Shown here one piece after another: positions 29,428 to 34,945 of a stretch of DNA of 34,945 bases. A model generated the notes under the pieces. That model did no database searches, had not been told where the DNA came from, and was given only the letters and a program-made list of their open reading frames with translations. The translations under genes and the position numbers were made by a program. The stretch is from the NCBI GenBank assembly GCA_025353905.1, contig JANXNW010000065.1, forward strand, positions 1 to 34,945. Reading direction: 5' to 3'. This DNA is from Hymenobacter sp. (GTDB lineage: Bacteria; Bacteroidota; Bacteroidia; Cytophagales; Hymenobacteraceae). How positions within the stretch are numbered: the stretch's first letter is position 1; every line of letters starts with the position of its first letter.

Positions 29428-30135
29428 TTAAAATATCGTGCTCACATACTCCGGAAACATCTCGCGCCATACCGGCCAGTCGTGGTCGCCGAAGGGCTTC
29501 ACGTCGAGGCGGTGCGGAATATTCTTGCGCGATAAAATCTCCGACATTTGAAAATTAGAGCCTTTGCAGAAGTCGTGTTCGGCGGTGCCGAGAATAATAT
29601 TCATTTTGTAAAAATATTCGCTCTGAGCGTTGGGGATAAAATCAGGCGGGTTATGGAAATACGCCTGCTCGTCGTAGTGCCCGCTCAGAAACTGCTTGAT
29701 ATCGAACGCGGCTCCCATCGTGAAGAGGTGCGCGACTTGGTCGGGGTGCCTAAATGCAAAATTAAGGGCCTGATAGCCACCGAGCGAGCAGCCGACCACG
29801 CCCACCTTATCCACCTGACACTCTTGTTGCAGGCGCGGCAGCAGCTCCTCGCTCAACATGCGGTCGTAAAGGCCGTGGTTGTGGACGCGCACGGCCGGGT
29901 GCAGATGCTTGGCGTACCAACTCCATTTGTCGCCCGAATCCACGCAAATTAATTTAATAAGTCGGTTTTCGACAAACCAGCGCACGGCCCCGACCAGGTG
30001 AAAATCTTTGGCTTCGTGGTAGCGGCCGTTGGAAGTAGGGAAAATAATAACCGGGTAGCCGTAGTCGCCCACCACGAGCAGCTCCATGTCGAGACCGAGG
30101 TGTTGGGAGTGGAAGCGGCGGTATTCTTCGTGCAC
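29428..30135 (-). CDS. COG4947-type esterase (alpha/beta hydrolase)
   Basis: A 235-aa alpha/beta hydrolase of the esterase group COG4947. The family N terminus is seen in HEEYRRFHSQHLGLDMELLV, where RDMELLV-like segments are typical, followed by FPTSNGRYHE. The nucleophile is Ser117 in VVGCSLGGYQAL and the catalytic His is probably His219 in FGDHDWPVW. The start is set at GTG 30135 because the homologous N terminus begins there and a promoter-like TTAGTTTG box covers the alternative TTG start at 30183. It is the first gene of the amidoligase cluster. It may hydrolyse, transfer or release an acyl product; COG4947 genes are commonly found with GCS2-like and ATP-grasp ligases. It is divergent from the next esterase. 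Confidence 0.85.
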   Translation of the reverse strand: MHEEYRRFHSQHLGLDMELLVVGDYGYPVIIFPTSNGRYHEAKDFHLVGAVRWFVENRLIKLICVDSGDKWSWYAKHLHPAVRVHNHGLYDRMLSEELLPRLQQECQVDKVGVVGCSLGGYQALNFAFRHPDQVAHLFTMGAAFDIKQFLSGHYDEQAYFHNPPDFIPNAQSEYFYKMNIILGTAEHDFCKGSNFQMSEILSRKNIPHRLDVKPFGDHDWPVWREMFPEYVSTIF

Positions 30136-30250
30136 GATAAAAAGGCGGCTGGGGAGAGCAGTAAGTACCCGAACCGGCTGCAAACTAAGCCGGAAAACCC
30201 GAACCGTAAGCCCGCCCGTATCGCGGCGAACCCGTTTCTTTGCGGCCTTT

Positions 30251-31903
30251 ATGAGTTTATTACGCTTTCAATCGCCGCGCGGCAAGACCGTCATCGTCCT
30301 CCGCGATGAGACGTTGCTTTCCATCGCGCTGGGCCGGCTCGTGCGCTTCGACGTGGTGCTGCCGCCTGGCCATGACCCAGCCGCTAATCTGACTACCAGA
30401 CGCGCTTATCCGGTGCTGTATCTGCAAGACGGCCAAGACCTTGACCGGCTGCGGCTGCCCGCCACGCTCAACCGCCTGTACCGGGCCGGGGCGTTGCGGC
30501 CGTTCGTGCTGGTGGCGGTGCGGGCCGCCGACCGCCTGCGCGAGTACGGCGTGGCCGCCCGGCCCGACTACCTGGGGCGCGGCGACCGGGCGGGGCAGTA
30601 CACTGAATTTATGCTCAACGAGTTGCTACCGCTGGCGCAACGCCGTTACGGCGTGAGCAACGACCCGGCCGAGGTAGCCGTGGCGGGCATGTCGCTGGGC
30701 GGCCTGACGGCTTTCGACCTGGCCTGGCACCACCCGGAAGCGTTCGGGCGGGCGGGGGCGTTCAGCGGCTCGTTCTGGTGGCGCGGGCGCGGGCTGAACG
30801 ACGGCTACACCGATGCCGACCGGCTGATGCACAGCCTGGTACGCGCCCGTCCGGTGAACCTGGGCCAGCAGTTCTGGCTGCAAACCGGCACCCTGGACGA
30901 GACCGGCGACCGCAACCACAACGGCATCATCGACGCGATTGAGGATACGCTCGACCTCATCGCGATGCTGAAGCGGCAGGGCCTGCCACCAGCCGCCGTG
31001 CGCTACCTCGAAGTGCCCGGCGGGCATCACCACCCCGATACGTGGGCGGCCGTATTGCCCGATTTTCTGCGCTGGGCTTTCGGCACTGGGCCGCTGGAGC
31101 CGGCCCCGGACGCGGCGCGGCGGCCGTTGCCGGGGCGACAGCGCGGACCGCTGGCCCGGCTGCATCGACCGCAGGGCGCGCGGCGGTGGGTGGCTCAGGC
31201 CACGCTGGCCCATTCGCGCCGGGCGGCTACCTTTACCGCCATGCCGCCTGCCCCTACTCTGACCCGGCCCACGCCCGGCGCGTACCTGCCCTTCTACCAG
31301 ACCTACCTGGACTTGGTGCCCGCCGGCGAGGACCCGCTCACGCTGCTCCAGGCGCAAGCCGCCGAGCTGAGCGCCGCGCTCGCCCCGCTAACGGAGGCTC
31401 AAACGCTGCTGCGCTACGCCCCTGGCAAGTGGACTCCGAAGGAAGTACTGCTGCATTTAATTGATGCTGAGCGCGTTTTCACGTATCGTGCCCTGCGCTT
31501 TGCCCGCGCCGACGCGCAAGACCTGCCCGGCTACGACCAGGATGCGTTCGTGGCTAACAGCGAGGCCAACCACCGCTCGCTGTCCGATTTGCTGACTGAA
31601 TACGCGGCCGTGCGCGCTGCTACCTGCGCTTTTTTTGGCAGCCTGAGCGTCGAGCAGCTCGACCGCGCCGGTCGTGCTAACGGCGGCCCGGCCACCGTCC
31701 GCGCCTGGCTCTACATCATCGTCGGCCATGAGCGCCACCACCTGAACCTGTTCAGCGAGCGCTACTGGCCGTTGCTGACGGGCGCGCTCGCCGCCACCAT
31801 AGCCACCACGACTGAACAGCAAGCCGAACACGAAGCCCAACAGCATGCCGGGCAGCAGACCGAACAGCAAACTCCACAACAAGCCCCAATCGAAGCGCGT
31901 TGA
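30251..31903 (+). CDS. Esterase (alpha/beta hydrolase) whose frame runs on into DinB
   Basis: From ATG 30251 the frame stays open for 550 codons. Residues 1-280 form a PF00756-type putative esterase: YPVLYLQDGQDLDR, FVLVAVRAADRLREYG, ELLPLAQRRYGV, nucleophile Ser148 in VAGMSLGGLTAFDLAWHHPE, and the catalytic His in EVPGGHHHPDTW. Residues ~281-330 are Arg/Pro-rich and look like translated spacer rather than protein. Residue 331 is the Met of a complete DinB protein. A TACCTTTA box 5 bp before that Met argues that DinB has its own promoter, so this may be two genes where the esterase lost its stop codon. Alternatively it is a true fusion or a sequencing frameshift near 31.1 kb. The esterase start follows a TTTCTTTG box by 8 bp. 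Confidence 0.72.
   Translation: MSLLRFQSPRGKTVIVLRDETLLSIALGRLVRFDVVLPPGHDPAANLTTRRAYPVLYLQDGQDLDRLRLPATLNRLYRAGALRPFVLVAVRAADRLREYGVAARPDYLGRGDRAGQYTEFMLNELLPLAQRRYGVSNDPAEVAVAGMSLGGLTAFDLAWHHPEAFGRAGAFSGSFWWRGRGLNDGYTDADRLMHSLVRARPVNLGQQFWLQTGTLDETGDRNHNGIIDAIEDTLDLIAMLKRQGLPPAAVRYLEVPGGHHHPDTWAAVLPDFLRWAFGTGPLEPAPDAARRPLPGRQRGPLARLHRPQGARRWVAQATLAHSRRAATFTAMPPAPTLTRPTPGAYLPFYQTYLDLVPAGEDPLTLLQAQAAELSAALAPLTEAQTLLRYAPGKWTPKEVLLHLIDAERVFTYRALRFARADAQDLPGYDQDAFVANSEANHRSLSDLLTEYAAVRAATCAFFGSLSVEQLDRAGRANGGPATVRAWLYIIVGHERHHLNLFSERYWPLLTGALAATIATTTEQQAEHEAQQHAGQQTEQQTPQQAPIEAR
31228..31235 (+). promoter_or_regulatory. -7 element TACCTTTA before DinB
   Basis: Matches TAnnTTTG at 7 of 8 positions and lies 5 bp before ATG 31241. 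Same geometry as other predicted leaderless starts in this window. Confidence 0.45.
31241..31903 (+). CDS. DinB family protein (internal start in the esterase frame)
   Basis: A 220-aa DinB-type four-helix bundle. LPFYQTYLDLVP, then KWTPKEVLLHLIDAERVFTY with the first metal-binding His, YDQDAFVANSEANHRSLSDL, and RAWLYIIVGHERHHLNLFSE with the His pair of the metal site. The fold is shared with bacillithiol transferases and mycothiol-dependent enzymes; the reaction here is unknown. The C-terminal ~30 residues are Gln/Glu/His-rich (EQQAEHEAQQHAGQQTEQQ) and probably disordered. It is in frame with the upstream esterase without an intervening stop; see that entry. The independent start at 31241 fits homologue N termini and the promoter box. 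Confidence 0.82.
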   Translation: MPPAPTLTRPTPGAYLPFYQTYLDLVPAGEDPLTLLQAQAAELSAALAPLTEAQTLLRYAPGKWTPKEVLLHLIDAERVFTYRALRFARADAQDLPGYDQDAFVANSEANHRSLSDLLTEYAAVRAATCAFFGSLSVEQLDRAGRANGGPATVRAWLYIIVGHERHHLNLFSERYWPLLTGALAATIATTTEQQAEHEAQQHAGQQTEQQTPQQAPIEAR

Positions 31904-31997
31904 GCCGAGCTGATTAAATTAATTAAAATCGACAACTCAATCAGACCAGTACTTTTACCACTCTACTCCTTCTTTTCACCTCAACCCGTTTTCACTC

Positions 31998-32114
31998 ATG
32001 GCCAAAGCTCAGGATGCCCGCAAGGAAAAGAAAAAAGAACCCGCCAAGTCGCTCAAAGAAAAGAAAGCGCTGAAGGAGGAAAAGAAAAAGACCAAAGAAA
32101 GCCGCTCCGAATAA
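31998..32114 (+). CDS. 38-aa Lys/Glu-rich basic protein
   Basis: Below the size limit of the ORF track. The frame reads MAKAQDARKEKKKEPAKSLK, then EKKALKEEKKKTKESRSE. Eighteen Lys and nine Glu make it a probable single charged helix or disordered basic peptide. Similar tiny Lys-rich proteins starting MAK/MSK with KSLKEK are, as far as I recall, annotated in related Cytophagales, without function. An RNA- or ribosome-associated role is a guess. A good ATG, plausible AT-rich upstream region (31904-31997) and a terminator 90 bp downstream support it. Its stop codon marks the exact beginning of a 3' UTR shared with the convergent helicase gene. Confidence 0.65.
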   Translation: MAKAQDARKEKKKEPAKSLKEKKALKEEKKKTKESRSE

Positions 32115-32368
32115 AGAACGCGGATTTTGCGGAAAGCTCGTCTGGTGTTGGATTCCTCGTCAAGAGTTGGATTCAGACGTGCCCTAAATTATTTTTTAAT
32201 AAAAAAGCCGCCTTATTAGGCGGCTTTTTTATTTGCAACTTTTTATTTTTCCTACGCTCGCTGCTCGACCGATTTACTCACGTGCGCAAGCAGCTTCACG
32301 TCCGAATCCAACCCTTGACGAGGAATCCAACACCAGACGAGCTTTCCGCAAAATCCGCGTTCTTATTC
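32109..32368. repeat. Long inverted repeat formed by matching 3' UTRs
   Basis: Arms 32109-32181 and 32297-32368 are reverse complements over about 72 bp with one 1-bp indel and about two substitutions. Each arm begins with GAATAA, the last Glu codon plus stop of its gene: the 38-aa gene on + and the DEAD helicase on -. The 115-bp spacer holds the terminator. Confidence 0.93.
32201..32230. terminator. Bidirectional intrinsic terminator
   Basis: AAAAAAGCCGCC-TTATTA-GGCGGCTTTTTT: perfect 12-bp arms with T tracts on both strands, between the 38-aa gene and the convergent helicase gene. Confidence 0.93.
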
Positions 32369-34516
32369 GTCGTAATTCTCGCGTTTCGCACCGTAGCCGC
32401 CGCTGCTCTCGCGCTTCGCGCCGTAGCCGCCGCTGTTGCCACCCTGACCGCCGCCGTCGCGGTTGCCCTTGTAGCCGCCGCCCTGGCCACCGCGCTGATA
32501 GCCACCGCCTTGGCCACCCTGACCGCCGTCACGGTTGTTGCCATAAGGCGGACGGCTGCTGTTGCCGTAGCTACTGCCGCCGCCTTCGCGGTTGCCCTTG
32601 TAGCCGCCGCCCTGGCCGCCGCTGTAGCCGCCTTCACGACGCTCACCGCCGCCGTAGCTGCTACCGCCGCGGTTGTTGCCGTAGAGCGGGCGGCCGCCTT
32701 CGCGGCGGTCGCCCCGGTCGCCGCCGCCGAACGCGGGGCGCTCAGGACGGTTGAAGCCTTCTTCTTTGGCGGCCGCGTCCTGCACTGGGGTGGCGATGCT
32801 GAACGTAACCGGCTGACCCTGAATGGTACTGCGACCGAGCTGACCCACTACCTCGTCGGCAAACTCGCTCGGTACTTCCACGAAGCTGAACTTGTCGTAG
32901 AGGGCGATATCGCCGACTTTGTTACCGGGCAGGTTGGTGCTCTCGCCAATCAAGTCCACGATGTCGCGCGGGTGCAGGCGGTCTTTTTTGCCCATGCTGA
33001 TGAAGATGCGCGTGTAGCCGGGGCGCGAGGCTCCTTTTTCACGGCTCGCGTCGAGGCCCTGCTCGTTGCGCTTGTCTTCCTTCATCGTCATTTTGAGCAA
33101 CGCGGCAGCGATGTCGAGCGACGTGATTTCCTCGCTTTGGTCGAGCAGGCGCTGCACCCGGCCGATGTATTTATCGAGGGTGCCTTTATCAATGACATCC
33201 TTGATTTGATTCAGGAAAAGCGTGGTTTTTACCTCCGACACATCGGCGAACGACGGCACCTGAGCCAATTTAATATTGGCTTTGGTGAAGCGCATAATAT
33301 CGCGCAATTTATAAATATCACGGCCGCTCACGAACGTAAACGCGCGGCCCGACTTACCGGCCCGGCCAGTGCGGCCGATGCGGTGCACGTAATATTCCTC
33401 GTCGGCGGGCAAGTCGTAATTAAATACGGCTTCCACGTCGTCCACGTCAATACCGCGGGCGGCGACGTCGGTAGCAACCAGAATTTCGAGCGTGTTCTTG
33501 CGGAATTTGTCGAGCGTGTTTTGGCGCTGGGCCTGGCTCATGTCGCCGTGCAGACCGTCGGCGAAATAGCCTTTGGCTTGCAAATCACCCACGATTTCGT
33601 CCACCATGCGCTTGGTATTGGCGAAAATGATGCTCGATTTGAGGCTGTACATGTCGAGCACCCGCGTGAGCACGTCCTTTTTCTGGGGACCGCGCACCTC
33701 GAAATAGCTCTGCTCGATGTTGGACACCGTCATTTCCTGGTGATTGACCTTCACTACCTGCGGGTCGCGCTGGTATTTTTTGGTCATCTCCATAATCGGC
33801 TTGCTCATCGTGGCTGAGAAAAACACCGTCTGGTGGTTCTGCGGCATCTTACTGAGCACGAACTCGATGTCCTCCCGAAAGCCCATGTCGAGCATTTCGT
33901 CGGCTTCGTCGAGGATAATTTTCGTGGCCTTGTCGAGCTTGAGCGTGCCGCGCTCGATGTGGTCCATGACGCGGCCGGGGGTACCAATCACGATTTGTAC
34001 GCCGCGCTCCAGGGCGCGGAACTGGCGGTCGTAGCTGGAGCCGCCGTAAATCGGCACCACGGCCAGGCCGCGCTTGTACTTACCGAGCTTCTGGATTTCG
34101 CCCGATACCTGCACGGCCAATTCGCGCGTGGGGCAGAGCACGATAACCTGCACGTCACGCGAATCGCCGTCCACGGCCTCGATGGCGGGAATGGCGAAAG
34201 CGGCCGTTTTGCCGGTGCCGGTTTGGGCCTGGCCGATGACATCGCGGCCGGCGAGCAGCACCGGAATGGCCGCCGCCTGAATCGGCGAGGCTTCCTCGTA
34301 GCCCATCTCGGTAATGGCGCGCTGCACTTCGGCCGATAGGTTCAACTCATCGAAGCGCACTTTGGGCTTTTCCGAATTTTTGTCGCCGCTCTTAGTAGCA
34401 GGCTTGTCCGTGCTTTTGTCGGCACCTTTGTCAGCGCCTTTCTTCGGGCTGGTTTCGGCGCTCGTATCGACCGGGCTTTCAGCGCGTTCGACGGTTTCGA
34501 ATTCTTCGTTTTCCAT
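32363..34516 (-). CDS. deaD: DEAD-box RNA helicase, CsdA/DeaD type with DbpA RNA-binding domain
   Basis: A 717-aa RNA helicase. The acidic/Lys-rich N-terminal tail (SPKKGADKGADKSTDKPATK) is disordered. The core has AQTGTGKT at 97-104, PTRELA near 129, TPGR near 179, DEAD at 203-206, [18 protein letters not shown] and [11 protein letters not shown] DbpA/CsdA-type RRM-like domain follows (YTRIFISMGKKDRLHPRDIV through KFSFVEVP). The last ~115 residues are Gly-rich repeats of the GGYKGNRDGG, GGGSSYG and GGYGAKRE types. CsdA-type helicases assist ribosome biogenesis and mRNA decay in the cold. The start ATG 34516 excludes a non-conserved extension. A perfect -7 box at 34787-34794 predicts a 5' leader of about 265 nt. 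Confidence 0.94.
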   Translation of the reverse strand: MENEEFETVERAESPVDTSAETSPKKGADKGADKSTDKPATKSGDKNSEKPKVRFDELNLSAEVQRAITEMGYEEASPIQAAAIPVLLAGRDVIGQAQTGTGKTAAFAIPAIEAVDGDSRDVQVIVLCPTRELAVQVSGEIQKLGKYKRGLAVVPIYGGSSYDRQFRALERGVQIVIGTPGRVMDHIERGTLKLDKATKIILDEADEMLDMGFREDIEFVLSKMPQNHQTVFFSATMSKPIMEMTKKYQRDPQVVKVNHQEMTVSNIEQSYFEVRGPQKKDVLTRVLDMYSLKSSIIFANTKRMVDEIVGDLQAKGYFADGLHGDMSQAQRQNTLDKFRKNTLEILVATDVAARGIDVDDVEAVFNYDLPADEEYYVHRIGRTGRAGKSGRAFTFVSGRDIYKLRDIMRFTKANIKLAQVPSFADVSEVKTTLFLNQIKDVIDKGTLDKYIGRVQRLLDQSEEITSLDIAAALLKMTMKEDKRNEQGLDASREKGASRPGYTRIFISMGKKDRLHPRDIVDLIGESTNLPGNKVGDIALYDKFSFVEVPSEFADEVVGQLGRSTIQGQPVTFSIATPVQDAAAKEEGFNRPERPAFGGGDRGDRREGGRPLYGNNRGGSSYGGGERREGGYSGGQGGGYKGNREGGGSSYGNSSRPPYGNNRDGGQGGQGGGYQRGGQGGGYKGNRDGGGQGGNSGGYGAKRESSGGYGAKRENYDE

Positions 34517-34843
34517 GTCGGAAAGGGAATGGGGTTTAGGGCCGGCGGGCTGTACACAACAGCACCAACAACCAAAAGGGGGAAAGAGACTACGCTCTGA
34601 AAACAGCCGGCTCAACAGCGGCGGCGCTTCTTCCCCCTCAACCTTCCTGACTTAACGACAAAGGCGGAAAAAATACGACCGAAACAACGGGAACTACTCG
34701 GCAGCCAACTTCTTAGGTTTTGATTTCCTGCCAAAACCCTGGGCCACCCCGGCCACTCAATTAGGGACCGTTCTCAAACGCGGGTGCAAAGATACGGATT
34801 TCCGGGGGTAATAGCTAACGAGTGGTCAGTATTTGGTCGGGAA
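34517..34843 (-). promoter_or_regulatory. Promoter and long 5' leader of the CsdA-type helicase
   Basis: On the minus strand TATCTTTG (34787-34794) is a perfect -7 consensus. The transcript would carry a leader of about 265 nt before ATG 34516, without other ORFs, comparable in principle to the long regulatory leaders of cold-shock helicase mRNAs. I see no recognisable riboswitch. Confidence 0.5.
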
Positions 34844-34945
34844 GTTCCCGCAGAGGTACGCGGTGGTAAAGCGCGGTGGTACGCGGAGAACAACGTCCGC
34901 GCTCAGCGTACCTCTGCGAGAATCACAGCGTACCTCTGCGGGAAC
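34844..34945. repeat. Intergenic inverted/direct repeat with CCTCTGCG core at the window edge
   Basis: Perfect 17-bp arms GTTCCCGCAGAGGTACG (34844-34860) and its complement (34929-34945), plus a further direct copy of GCGTACCTCTGCG at about 34916-34928. The element is cut by or ends at the window boundary. The core recurs at 17006-17043. Confidence 0.75.

Noticed and set aside
32297-32320. tRNA T-loop-like GAATCC strings
   Set aside because: They belong to the 3' UTR inverted repeat; no cloverleaf can be drawn, and no other tRNA was seen in the window.
32282-33817. 511-aa plus-strand ORF
   Set aside because: Antisense to the CsdA-type helicase; its Ala/Val repeats are the complement of the helicase's Gly-rich tail.

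Overview
The window reads as chromosomal DNA from a GC-rich Bacteroidota, most likely Hymenobacter or a close relative in the Cytophagales. The evidence is Bacteroidota promoter elements (TAnnTTTG-type -7 boxes) without Shine-Dalgarno sequences, families typical of that phylum (a DUF3127 OB-fold protein, a COG4947 esterase, a GCS2-type carboxylate-amine ligase, an LpxH-like phosphoesterase paired with a PF13528-type glycosyltransferase), and very long antisense shadow ORFs caused by the high GC content. The genus is an inference by eye; no search was run. No rRNA, tRNA, CRISPR array, transposase or phage gene was recognised.

Layout. 1-1.1 kb: the 3' end of a Cu+-type P1B ATPase and a membrane-anchored cupredoxin. 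1.3-4.5 kb: an ADP-ribosylglycohydrolase, a TMEM175-like channel and a GH1 beta-glucosidase. 4.6-7.0 kb: a minus-strand operon of a small membrane protein, an LpxH-like phosphoesterase and a glycosyltransferase. 7.2-11.3 kb: a secreted unknown, a NUDIX hydrolase, an RhlE-type DEAD helicase, a Cys-rich conserved unknown and a 57-aa lipoprotein missing from the ORF track. 11.3-12.2 kb: a gene-poor, AT-richer patch. 12.2-15.0 kb: an XRE regulator and an L,D-transpeptidase lipoprotein. 15.4-18.0 kb: cyanophycinase and isoaspartyl peptidase, together a route from cyanophycin to Asp and Arg, enclosing a ParE/RelE-like toxin-antitoxin pair. 18.2-24.5 kb: a DUF3127 protein, an AlbA_2 protein, a DUF2383 protein, a BaiN-like flavoprotein, a nucleotide-sugar-epimerase-like protein, a DECR-type 2,4-dienoyl-CoA reductase, a small ferredoxin-like-fold protein and a YkvA protein.

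24.5-30.1 kb holds the most interesting gene set: an uncharacterised amidoligase cluster on the minus strand. It contains a COG4947 esterase, a small three-TM protein, a RimK-like ATP-grasp, a GCS2-type carboxylate-amine ligase, a class I glutamine amidotransferase and a second protein that looks like a circularly permuted ATP-grasp. Its parts suggest synthesis of a small peptide-like or amidated metabolite. To its right lie an esterase and a DinB protein sharing one stop-less reading frame, a 38-aa Lys-rich protein, and a CsdA/DeaD-type helicase.

The intergenic DNA is unusually structured. (i) Degenerate tandem repeats with a strict 7-bp period, a different word at each locus and mostly in inverted arms, sit at or over stop codons. 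Seven is coprime to three, so the stop triplets in them fall in every reading frame. (ii) REP-like palindromes end within a few bases of stop codons. (iii) The 38-aa gene and the convergent helicase gene share a nearly identical ~70-bp 3' UTR, giving a long inverted repeat around a perfect terminator. (iv) ACAAATGT/ACAATTGT sites cluster around the XRE gene and its neighbours. (v) Several -7 boxes stand 4-5 bases before the start codon, predicting leaderless mRNAs.
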